A stretch of DNA of 7,352 nt, taken from assembly GCA_002348315.1 (NCBI GenBank), contig DEAW01000162.1, forward strand, positions 1 to 7,352, in the 5' to 3' direction. Shown piece by piece: positions 1-6,273 of the stretch. The stretch is from Planctomycetaceae bacterium UBA2972 (GTDB lineage: Bacteria; Planctomycetota; Planctomycetia; Pirellulales; Pirellulaceae). Below the pieces are notes generated by a model that was not told the origin of the DNA, searched no databases, and saw only the letters and a program-made list of their open reading frames with translations. The translations under genes were made by a program, and so were the position numbers. The number at the start of each line of letters is the position of its first letter. Position 1 is the stretch's first letter.

Positions 1-708
1 ATTTGGATGATCGTGGTCATTGTCGCTCCAATCATCAGCGTGATCATGGACAATCCGCAACGCTTTGAAGGACTAAATGAAGATCAAGCAATTCAGGAAG
101 TCCTCACGGCACTATCCGGTCTGAAACCAGATCAGCTTGAGGAACTGACGGAGGAACAACGTCTCGAGAAAATCGTCATCGGCATAGCGTCACATCTTGG
201 GATTTGGCTGGTGATCGGAATGCTCCTCTTCCTGGTGGGGATTATTTGCTACCTCATTTTCATTCACACGCTGTGGGCCCAAATCAAGGACTCCCCCGAC
301 GTCAAATTCAGTCCTGCTGCGATCGTTTTACTCCAACTCGCTCCGCTAGCCATCATGTTATTTTCTTTCCTGCTAGGTAGCATTAGCCCGCTCTTATCAG
401 GCCTCTTAATGTTAGTTGCAGCAATCGTCAATTGTGTCGTGTCATTTATTACCTATTGGAAGCTTGCTGAGTACATGGAAAAGTACTGCCAGCAACAGGC
501 AATTCAGGCTCGCATCTGTTCGCCCGGACTGGCATTGGCCTATTGCATCGCTCAGATCGTCGGCTCAATTCCTCTCATTGGACTGGGAGGACTTGTCAGT
601 CTGGCGGCCATGGTTATGTGGTTTATGGTCGTTTTCGGGCTGAAGAACTGCGCAATCGACATCATCAATCACAAGATGAGACTCGAACAAGAACGCGTTT
701 ACAGCTGA
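1..708 (+). CDS. Polytopic membrane protein of unknown function, 5' end outside the window
   Basis: The reading frame is open from base 1 (codons Ile-Trp precede the first Met at base 7), so the true start is probably upstream and this is a C-terminal fragment of at least 236 codons. Numbering from the Met at base 7, hydrophobic segments lie at about residues 2-14, 66-89, 103-125, 131-150, 174-192 and 194-212, giving five or six membrane helices. A polar acidic stretch at residues 15-55 (Asp/Glu/Gln-rich) lies between the first and second helix. The C-terminus is short and charged. No catalytic motif or named domain is recognised. The layout, including the stretch 'WKLAEYMEKYC' followed by a helical pair, resembles uncharacterised planctomycete membrane proteins, but I cannot name a family. 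Its last 10 bases overlap the convergent aldolase-like gene, so no room remains for a separate terminator. Coding status is well supported; function is unknown. Confidence 0.8.
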   Translation: MWMIVVIVAPIISVIMDNPQRFEGLNEDQAIQEVLTALSGLKPDQLEELTEEQRLEKIVIGIASHLGIWLVIGMLLFLVGIICYLIFIHTLWAQIKDSPDVKFSPAAIVLLQLAPLAIMLFSFLLGSISPLLSGLLMLVAAIVNCVVSFITYWKLAEYMEKYCQQQAIQARICSPGLALAYCIAQIVGSIPLIGLGGLVSLAAMVMWFMVVFGLKNCAIDIINHKMRLEQERVYS

Positions 709-1721
709 GTCAGCACCAAATCGTCTTCGAGCGGTCGATGAGAACTGAGCCCCATATTGGAAAGCTCGCCGTGGTAGTCACGGACAGCCTGTTCAGGCTC
801 AATCTCGCTGTCAGCTAACAACCTCAGGAACTTCACAAAGGTGAGTTGATGTTCAGAATTGTTGATCTTGCGACCAAACAGAGCAGCGTGCCCGCCATAT
901 TTTTTAGATTCCCATAACATCCTAAATGCATCGTGCGTCGTTCCTGACGAACCGCCCAGAATCCCTACAATGATCGAACTGTCATAGCGAGCCAATTGTT
1001 CCATCGACTCCGGCCCAAAGTAAGGTATCTTCAGGAATACCGGACGACCAGCTTTGGTGACTCCACCTAAGGTTCTGGCAATACAATCGTTTACATAACG
1101 CGGAATATCTGCGATGGGTTGTACCGGAGCGTTTGGGGCAAACACTTCGAGGAAATGACGAAATCCTTTTTGCTCAGCTTCGATGCGAAATTCTTTGTAT
1201 GCTTGCAACGCCTCACGATCCAAGGTGGCATCGTTGTTAAACGTCATGGAGTAAAGACCCAAATCCGCCCCGAGAGATCTTTCGTCCGCGTCACACTCAG
1301 CTTTGCCGCACTGAGCATGATCAATGGTGGTCGAGCGAAACGGAAGGGAAGGTTGGTCTCCATAATTCGCACTCAGCCCACACCAAATATCGGACGTGTC
1401 ATTAGCTCGGATTGCCGGAGTGACCGGAGAGTCATCAAAAATCCTTTCTTCGATGGTTAACTGCTCACTGGCACTCACGCTCATCAGCATGATGTCGACG
1501 AGCCCCTGTTCGACGATCTCTCGCATGTTATTACGATGATCGACGACTGTTCCGTACTCATATATTGTCGGTTCCGGACTCATTCCCGGTGCCGCTACTC
1601 CAAAGCCCATGTCACCATCTTTGGCGTCGGCAATGATAAAATCTTCACAGGTGGGATCGGCGAGAATATTTCGCAGTTTAATATCTAAGGACTTTTCCAT
1701 GTCAATTCTTTTCAATGTCAT
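699..1721 (-). CDS. Class I aldolase-like TIM-barrel protein (DeoC/LacD-type fold), unassigned substrate
   Basis: This 340-residue protein is probably a cytoplasmic class I (Schiff-base) aldolase. The C-terminal half carries barrel-type motifs: 'GRPVFLKIPYFGP' near residue 225-237, where Lys231 is the candidate Schiff-base lysine; the glycine-rich phosphate-binding-like loop 'GILGGSSGTTHDA' at 253-265; and 'LFGRKINNSEHQ' at 281-292. The N-terminal part has 'FIIADAKDGDMGFG' (28-41) and 'GLVDIMLMS' (73-81), also strand-loop segments of a barrel. From memory, close relatives are common in planctomycetes and are mostly annotated as hypothetical or aldolase-like. The substrate is not evident. Met1 is the longest start, but Met8 (bases 1698-1700) begins the conserved-looking part and is an equally plausible start; neither has a strong ribosome site. 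The gene is divergent from a PfkB kinase 114 bases away, which suggests a kinase-aldolase pair acting on one sugar. Fold assignment is fairly sure; the reaction is inferred. Confidence 0.75.
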   Translation of the reverse strand: MTLKRIDMEKSLDIKLRNILADPTCEDFIIADAKDGDMGFGVAAPGMSPEPTIYEYGTVVDHRNNMREIVEQGLVDIMLMSVSASEQLTIEERIFDDSPVTPAIRANDTSDIWCGLSANYGDQPSLPFRSTTIDHAQCGKAECDADERSLGADLGLYSMTFNNDATLDREALQAYKEFRIEAEQKGFRHFLEVFAPNAPVQPIADIPRYVNDCIARTLGGVTKAGRPVFLKIPYFGPESMEQLARYDSSIIVGILGGSSGTTHDAFRMLWESKKYGGHAALFGRKINNSEHQLTFVKFLRLLADSEIEPEQAVRDYHGELSNMGLSSHRPLEDDLVLTQL

Positions 1722-1835
1722 TTGATTTGAGGTGTTGCTACCTTACATAGCAGACCGTTTCCTTGGCATAATAATACTGATTTTAACGCAATCCCACCTA
1801 GCTCGTCGCCTCTACCCCTAAGAATCAATCTGTTT
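1722..1835. promoter_or_regulatory. Divergent intergenic region between aldolase-like and PfkB kinase genes
   Basis: These 114 bases separate the two divergent starts and must hold the promoters of both genes unless transcription comes from farther away. The centre (about 1765-1790) is AT-rich, with a TAATAATACTGATTTTAA stretch that could supply -10 elements in either direction. No -35/-10 pair with good spacing and no clear operator palindrome could be found by eye. Neither start has a strong Shine-Dalgarno site. The boundaries are certain; the promoter role is inferred from gene orientation only. Confidence 0.4.
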
Positions 1836-2783
1836 ATGACTACTGAATTCGACTGCATTGTTGCCGGCATCTCTTGTGTCGACCTGCTGATCGGCCCACT
1901 GGACTTTGATCGGCCGCTGAATCAGGAGGGTACCTGGGCATTGGAGACGATAACACCTACGGTTGGAGGGAATGTTTCTAACAGTAGTATCGCCTTAGCA
2001 CGACTTGGAAGTCGCACGGGAGCGCTCTCACTGGCGGGCAACGATGACTGGGGCGAATATTTAATAAGTACATTGCAACGAGAAGGAATTGACACTTCAA
2101 GATTTCTGCAACGAGACGACCTGGAGACCAGTGCAACCGCTGTTCTTATGAATGATCGGCTGGAACATATTTTTGCATATAAGCCGGGCGCCAATGATGC
2201 GATCGACCGCACTCTGTTTGAGAACAACTTAGACTACATTGGCAATTCCCAATACATCCTGATGGGCTATTACGCATTGCTTCCTAAACTCGAACCTGTC
2301 CTGCATGAAGTCTTACAGGGTATTCAACAAACAGGATGCAAAACTGCGTTGGACTGTGCCGGTGGTGGCGGGAAATTAACACCACTGGATGCCTGCTTAC
2401 CTTACCTGGATATCTATATCCCCACCGAACACGAAGCCCGTTCACAGACTGAGTTATCAACGCCGAAGGAAATGATTTCGAAATACCGTGATGCCGGTGC
2501 AACGGGAATCATTGGAATCAAGCTGGGAGAACGCGGAGTCGTGATCAGTCCGGTTGCCGGTCAGTATTTAGAAGTGCCGGCGGCACCTGTACCTGACAGG
2601 ATTGTGAACACCACCGGAGCCGGGGACAGTTTTTACGGAGGCTTTATCAGTGGATTGGCACGAGGACTCGATGTGGAATCAGCAGCCCGACTGGGAACAG
2701 CCACAGCCAGCTGGTGCATCACAGGCCTGGGAGCGACCGAAAAACTAGAAAACTATGAGAAGACAATGAAGCTATTAGCCTGA
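1836..2783 (+). CDS. PfkB/ribokinase-family carbohydrate kinase
   Basis: This 315-residue protein has the normal length of a cytoplasmic PfkB sugar kinase, which transfers the ATP gamma-phosphate to a sugar or sugar-acid hydroxyl. The N-terminus has the strand and substrate Asp typical of the family ('GISCVDLLIG', Asp16). The sugar-binding glycine motif is 'GGNVSNSSIALARLG' (44-58), equivalent to PfkB signature 1. Signature 2 is 'NTTGAGDSFYGGFISG' (258-273), with the anion-hole GAGD and catalytic base Asp264. The usual Asn-x-x-Glu magnesium/phosphate motif appears as 'PTEHEA' (196-201), keeping Glu200 but with Thr in the Asn position. Substrate specificity (ribose, fructose, 2-keto-3-deoxygluconate, adenosine and so on) cannot be read from the sequence. 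The divergent aldolase-like gene and the downstream sugar-acid dehydratase-like gene make a keto-deoxy-acid or related substrate attractive but unproven. The ATG at 1836 is chosen because the family N-terminal strand starts right after it. Confidence 0.92.
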   Translation: MTTEFDCIVAGISCVDLLIGPLDFDRPLNQEGTWALETITPTVGGNVSNSSIALARLGSRTGALSLAGNDDWGEYLISTLQREGIDTSRFLQRDDLETSATAVLMNDRLEHIFAYKPGANDAIDRTLFENNLDYIGNSQYILMGYYALLPKLEPVLHEVLQGIQQTGCKTALDCAGGGGKLTPLDACLPYLDIYIPTEHEARSQTELSTPKEMISKYRDAGATGIIGIKLGERGVVISPVAGQYLEVPAAPVPDRIVNTTGAGDSFYGGFISGLARGLDVESAARLGTATASWCITGLGATEKLENYEKTMKLLA

Positions 2784-2966
2784 GTGTCTAATTGATTACT
2801 TGTAAAAAGAGTTTAGCCGATACACCGGCTACGGCCGTCCGGCCTTGGCTAATTTGTATCATAGTTTTGGTTCGCCTTCGCATGCTGACGCATGCTTCCG
2901 CGGATAAACTCACTGACTCTATGCTCTTCGAAGAACGAAGTTAGGGCGGAGGCCGGGGCTAACTGG
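2784..2966. repeat. Convergent intergenic region with TTAGCC/GGCTAA inverted repeats
   Basis: These 183 bases lie between two convergent genes. The hexamer TTAGCC occurs at 2775-2780 (inside the kinase stop region) and 2813-2818, and its inverse GGCTAA at 2847-2852, 2957-2962 and 2965-2970. The last copy contains the stop codon of the GIDE/LemA gene. Between 2813 and 2852 the inner bases CCGG-ct-ACGGCCGT-CCGG form a nearly perfect palindrome. Further on, GCATGC is repeated at 2880-2885 and 2890-2895 with a four-base spacer, and TCTTCGAAGA (2925-2934) is a perfect palindrome. No coding frame is convincing here. The arrangement looks like a small intergenic repeat element of the REP or hairpin kind. 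Confidence 0.5.
2813..2852. terminator. Possible bidirectional hairpin downstream of the PfkB kinase gene
   Basis: The outer arms TTAGCC and GGCTAA can pair over 6 bases, enclosing a GC-rich inner near-palindrome centred on ACGGCCGT (2831-2838). It begins 30 bases after the kinase stop and is symmetrical, so it could serve transcripts from either side of this convergent gap. Only a short run of T residues follows on the plus strand, so it does not fit the textbook intrinsic terminator. A repeat element without terminator function is equally possible. Confidence 0.35.
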
Positions 2967-5900
2967 CTAACTGTCCAGCTGTTCCAAATACCTCCTGGAC
3001 ATTTTATTTTCGTTTTCATGCGTGCTGCCGTCGACATCGATTAGCTGTTGAATATACTGAGCCAGCTGCACAGCCACATCACTACTCAATTCTCCGGCCA
3101 GGCGGGCTGCCACTTGATCAACAACCTCATCGAGCCCCTCTCGTTTGATACGCTCCAGTGACTTTCCGGCCAGCTTACGCACTTCGTTTCGATGCACCAA
3201 CGTCGAATTCGCCAGGACGAAGTCGACGATCGACTCGTATTCACTCGATTCAATCTCACCATCTGCCGAACAAAGCGTGACCAGTGTCAACATCAGCAGT
3301 TCCTGCTCAGCAGAGCGATCTGCTCTTTTAGGACCGGACAATTTCTTCAGCAAGTTCCGTTTGGGTTGCTCACCTTCGGCAGGCTGCACCTCACCACCCA
3401 AAGCATCCCTAAACTTGTCAACTACCTGATATTCCCGCTTGTCATAAACATCATCAGCATGAGCCAGGAGATTAAATCGTTCGATTAACTCAGAAGCCAA
3501 ATCCGTACCGCTTATAGCTTGTAACTGCGTACTGACATCCTCTACGACCGGATCAAGCCCTCGCTCCTTAATATCAGTCTGCAGGGCTACTATGTAATCT
3601 GCAAAGGCATCTTCATCTTCCAATTTGGTGAGTGCATCTACGGCCTTTTTGAGTTCGTTGATTTCCGCATCTGCTTTCTCTTCATTGGCCAGCATAATGC
3701 AATACAATGGCGCGATAACGATACCGTGCTGTCTGTTGAATTCCGATGTTGCATTTTCGTAATTTTCCTGACGCTGCTGATCCTCCAATTCCTCCTGCTT
3801 TTGCTTCTCTGTTTTCAACAACGCAGACACATCCACGGCTCGCCCTTCGTTTTGATGTTCGAGCTGAAAGTATTCTCCCATTTTCATTCTCATCAGACTG
3901 GCCATCAGCGAGTCCGGAAACTTTCGAATCCGGGTGTTATGAGTTCGAGTCACTGCATTAAGACCCGTCCGGGCAAACTCGAGCTGATTCTCAACCATCA
4001 CAATTCGATTGTTCAGGTCGGTAACCAAATTGTCTGTTCGGATTTGCGGGTATTCTTCCAGCAAAGCCGTGAATCTCTTTTGCAACTCTCCTACAGGTTC
4101 TGCTGTAGCAGCATCTCCTGAAATACTTCCTTGCAGTTCTGTCAACCGAGATTGTACATCCTTTTCAAAGGACAGTGCTGTCTTAACAATTTTCACCAGA
4201 TTCGGTATTAAATCGGCTCGTCGTTTAAGCGAGACATTTAGATTTGCCTTGGCACGGGACAGCCAGTTCTTCATAAAGATTAAATCATTGAACATGAATG
4301 CCAGATTCAGCAGAAACAGGAACGAGGCAGAGCCGATCGCTGCGGCAAAATAAGCAAAAGCATCGAATGACGCTCCACCATAAAAGACGATCATCGCTCC
4401 GATGCACCCCAGTAGCGACAAACACAGTAATCCCAGCCCTGCATACGCGTACTGAAACAGAACACTTGCTTCACCGTTGCTACTGACGATGAAATGTTCT
4501 TCTGTAGTGCTGTGTTTAATCGTCAGTGCAGGATCCGTCAAAGATTCCAAAACGGCCGGCCCCAATACGTATAATTCCTGGCCGGGCGATAAAGTCCATT
4601 CGTTGTATCTTAAGCTGCCGGATGTCACCGAATGAGTATTGGGTGCGGTTACCGTGGCTTGATCAGTATCGATTTTTATCGATCCGGTGTTGTCTTCGAT
4701 TTCAAAGACGACTTTCGAGACTCCGGATTCAACTGTCCTCCAACGTGTCTTCCCTTTACTATTGGTAACTCGCCGCTGTTTCGAATACCGACAGTAAACA
4801 ACCTTATTTCCGCTATAACGAGCATTGATTACGCGGGATTGAGAGCTGATTTCTCCGACCACTTCCGTTAGCCCCGGAACAACACCTCTAATTGGCGAAG
4901 TGGGAATATTTTCGATTCGCCTCTTTGTTTTGAGGTCTTTGTATCCTTTTCGACCTGCAGCAATCATAGCTATGACCGAACCAACTCCGGCCAGCATCAC
5001 CTGCCACCAGGGCAATACAGAGCCAACACGTGGTCGATCAGGATATTCTTTGAATATTGCCTGCTCGCCGGGGACATACGGAATCGGTTCGAATTGCTCG
5101 TACCCCCCTAACCAGACATGAAGGATATTTGTGTATCTGGTTCGGTATTGCTCGTACAGCTCAGCCGAGGTGTTGGCATCGCGTTTTATTAGGGCATGGC
5201 GAATCGATGAGGTGGAGCCTACCTGAGTCTCCTTGACCATCGCACGATATTGATAAACCCTTGTTTCACTTTTGATTAACTCGCCCGACGTCGTCACCAC
5301 CCATTGCAAAAGCAACAACGGTGGTAAAATGGCCATGACAAGCATCGTGGCGCTCATGATGTGATGTGCCTTATAGTAGTTCATTGCGAGGTAGACACTA
5401 AGAAGCACAGCCGCGATCGCTCCCATCATATAGAGAATGCTTCCCCATCCCAATGAACTAACGATACCTCGCTCTCCCAGGGATGACACGGAAAGCTCAA
5501 CAGCATTGTCACTTTGCCTTCTATCATCACCGATTTGATGGGCCGATTCGCTGTAATAGCCAACCACAGTAACCGTATCATCGTGCAGGATCGCGTTTTC
5601 CCGCTCGCGGAAATCACCATACTGTGTACTTCCGGTCTCACGGCTGTAGTAAGCGCCGGCTCGCGAATTCCGGATTAACACGTCGCCTGATTTATCAATC
5701 AAATCAAAATCCACGGCATCCGATTTCGAATCTACTGTCTCCCAGCTGGTGTTCCCTTCGTCATCTTCCGTCTTGCGCTCCTTAACCCAGGAATAATAAA
5801 CACAGGGAGTACCACCAAGAATCGTTCTCAGTGTGGCGTCCTCGCGATCAATCTGTCCTTCCACTAAAGCCAGTCCGTCAATTAATCCGGCAACGTATGA

Positions 5901-6074
5901 CAGGGGAGTACGCTGAACTTCCAACACGGACTCCATATTGTCCATGCTGCAGCCGCGCATAAAAAATGCACTGACCACGAGGATTAAAATACAGGAGAAG
6001 CTACACCCAAAGGATTTGCCACCACGTTTGTTCGTTGCGTTGTCTGACGCCATCTTTACTTTGTTCTCCTGCAT
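2967..6074 (-). CDS. Large membrane protein with tandem GIDE-like domains, LemA domain and C-terminal TerB-like domain
   Basis: The protein has 1035 residues, far longer than a typical LemA protein (about 190). In order: an N-terminal helix (22-39); a GIDE-like domain (about 62-175) with 'VYYSW', Trp111 and 'FDLIDKSGDVLI'; helices at about 209-229 and 240-262; a linker with Tyr/Arg-rich segments; a helix at 353-373; a second GIDE-like domain (about 400-510) with 'VVYCRYSKQRR', Trp445 and 'FEIEDNTGSIKI'; and helices at 543-566 and 572-597. These lead straight into a LemA domain (about 598-740) with its hallmark 'LKRRADLIPNLVKIVK', 'ENQLEFAR' and 'FPDSLMASL'. A charged coiled-coil stretch (755-775) and a helical region follow. 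The TerB-like domain (about 924-1033) has acidic loops 'SADGEIESSE' and 'DVDGSTHENE'. GIDE domains are known from the membrane ubiquitin ligase MULAN and bacterial relatives; no RING finger is present here. TerB and LemA suggest envelope or stress functions, but the role is unknown. Met8 (6051-6053) is an alternative start, with AGGAG 12 bases before it. Confidence 0.9.
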   Translation of the reverse strand: MQENKVKMASDNATNKRGGKSFGCSFSCILILVVSAFFMRGCSMDNMESVLEVQRTPLSYVAGLIDGLALVEGQIDREDATLRTILGGTPCVYYSWVKERKTEDDEGNTSWETVDSKSDAVDFDLIDKSGDVLIRNSRAGAYYSRETGSTQYGDFRERENAILHDDTVTVVGYYSESAHQIGDDRRQSDNAVELSVSSLGERGIVSSLGWGSILYMMGAIAAVLLSVYLAMNYYKAHHIMSATMLVMAILPPLLLLQWVVTTSGELIKSETRVYQYRAMVKETQVGSTSSIRHALIKRDANTSAELYEQYRTRYTNILHVWLGGYEQFEPIPYVPGEQAIFKEYPDRPRVGSVLPWWQVMLAGVGSVIAMIAAGRKGYKDLKTKRRIENIPTSPIRGVVPGLTEVVGEISSQSRVINARYSGNKVVYCRYSKQRRVTNSKGKTRWRTVESGVSKVVFEIEDNTGSIKIDTDQATVTAPNTHSVTSGSLRYNEWTLSPGQELYVLGPAVLESLTDPALTIKHSTTEEHFIVSSNGEASVLFQYAYAGLGLLCLSLLGCIGAMIVFYGGASFDAFAYFAAAIGSASFLFLLNLAFMFNDLIFMKNWLSRAKANLNVSLKRRADLIPNLVKIVKTALSFEKDVQSRLTELQGSISGDAATAEPVGELQKRFTALLEEYPQIRTDNLVTDLNNRIVMVENQLEFARTGLNAVTRTHNTRIRKFPDSLMASLMRMKMGEYFQLEHQNEGRAVDVSALLKTEKQKQEELEDQQRQENYENATSEFNRQHGIVIAPLYCIMLANEEKADAEINELKKAVDALTKLEDEDAFADYIVALQTDIKERGLDPVVEDVSTQLQAISGTDLASELIERFNLLAHADDVYDKREYQVVDKFRDALGGEVQPAEGEQPKRNLLKKLSGPKRADRSAEQELLMLTLVTLCSADGEIESSEYESIVDFVLANSTLVHRNEVRKLAGKSLERIKREGLDEVVDQVAARLAGELSSDVAVQLAQYIQQLIDVDGSTHENENKMSRRYLEQLDS
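6051..6070 (-). promoter_or_regulatory. Possible ribosome binding site favouring an internal start (Met8) of the GIDE/LemA gene
   Basis: On the minus strand AGGAG (bases 6066-6070) lies 12 bases before an in-frame ATG at 6051-6053. This is the only recognisable Shine-Dalgarno-like sequence ahead of a candidate start in the window, and its spacing is somewhat long. If used, the protein would be 1028 residues and would begin Met-Ala-Ser-Asp-Asn. The first membrane helix is kept with either start, so the domain description does not change. Confidence 0.3.
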
Positions 6075-6273
6075 TTACCCAGAGGCATTTCGCATCGACC
6101 TACATGTTTTTCTATTACTTCTATAGATACCAAATCAGCCCGTTAAGGGCGCTATCATTTCAACCGGCAAGACTGCTCCTTGCTCATGTACCGCGCAATA
6201 TCTGCGAAGCTATGGCACAATAGAACGACAGACATTTTTTTCATCACCGTTCGTTACTGAAAGCTCCTTGAAT
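6075..6273. promoter_or_regulatory. Divergent intergenic region between GIDE/LemA and enolase-superfamily genes
   Basis: These 199 bases separate two divergent starts and should contain both promoters. An AT-rich stretch with the palindrome TCTATAGA (6120-6127) could provide a -10 element toward the minus-strand gene. A small inverted repeat GCCC-gttaa-GGGC (6138-6150) is the only operator-like symmetry seen, and its four-base arms could be chance. A T-run lies at 6235-6240, about 35 bases before the enolase-like start. No small gene or RNA is recognised here. Confidence 0.4.

Noticed and set aside
1119..1460. Plus-strand open frame of 113 codons inside the aldolase-like gene
   Set aside because: It is antisense to a gene with clear family motifs, has no recognisable domain, and its composition looks like a frame shadow.
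2880..2895. GCATGC repeated pair as a CRISPR or direct-repeat array
   Set aside because: Only two six-base copies exist, and each is itself palindromic. There is no spacer-repeat periodicity.
2849..3037. Minus-strand 62-codon frame across the end of the GIDE/LemA gene and the repeat region
   Set aside because: It overlaps the TerB-like coding sequence in another frame and runs through the inverted repeats. No sign of coding.
3726..4121. Plus-strand open frame of 131 codons opposite the LemA region, with a hydrophobic leucine-rich start
   Set aside because: The leucine run is the complement of the Glu/Gln/Lys-rich coiled coil of the real gene. No homology is recognisable.
5949..5960. Possible lipoprotein signal ending in Met-Arg-Gly-Cys42 of the GIDE/LemA protein
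   Set aside because: Met-Arg before Gly-Cys does not fit a lipobox (Leu-Ala/Ser-Gly/Ala-Cys). A plain N-terminal membrane helix is more likely.
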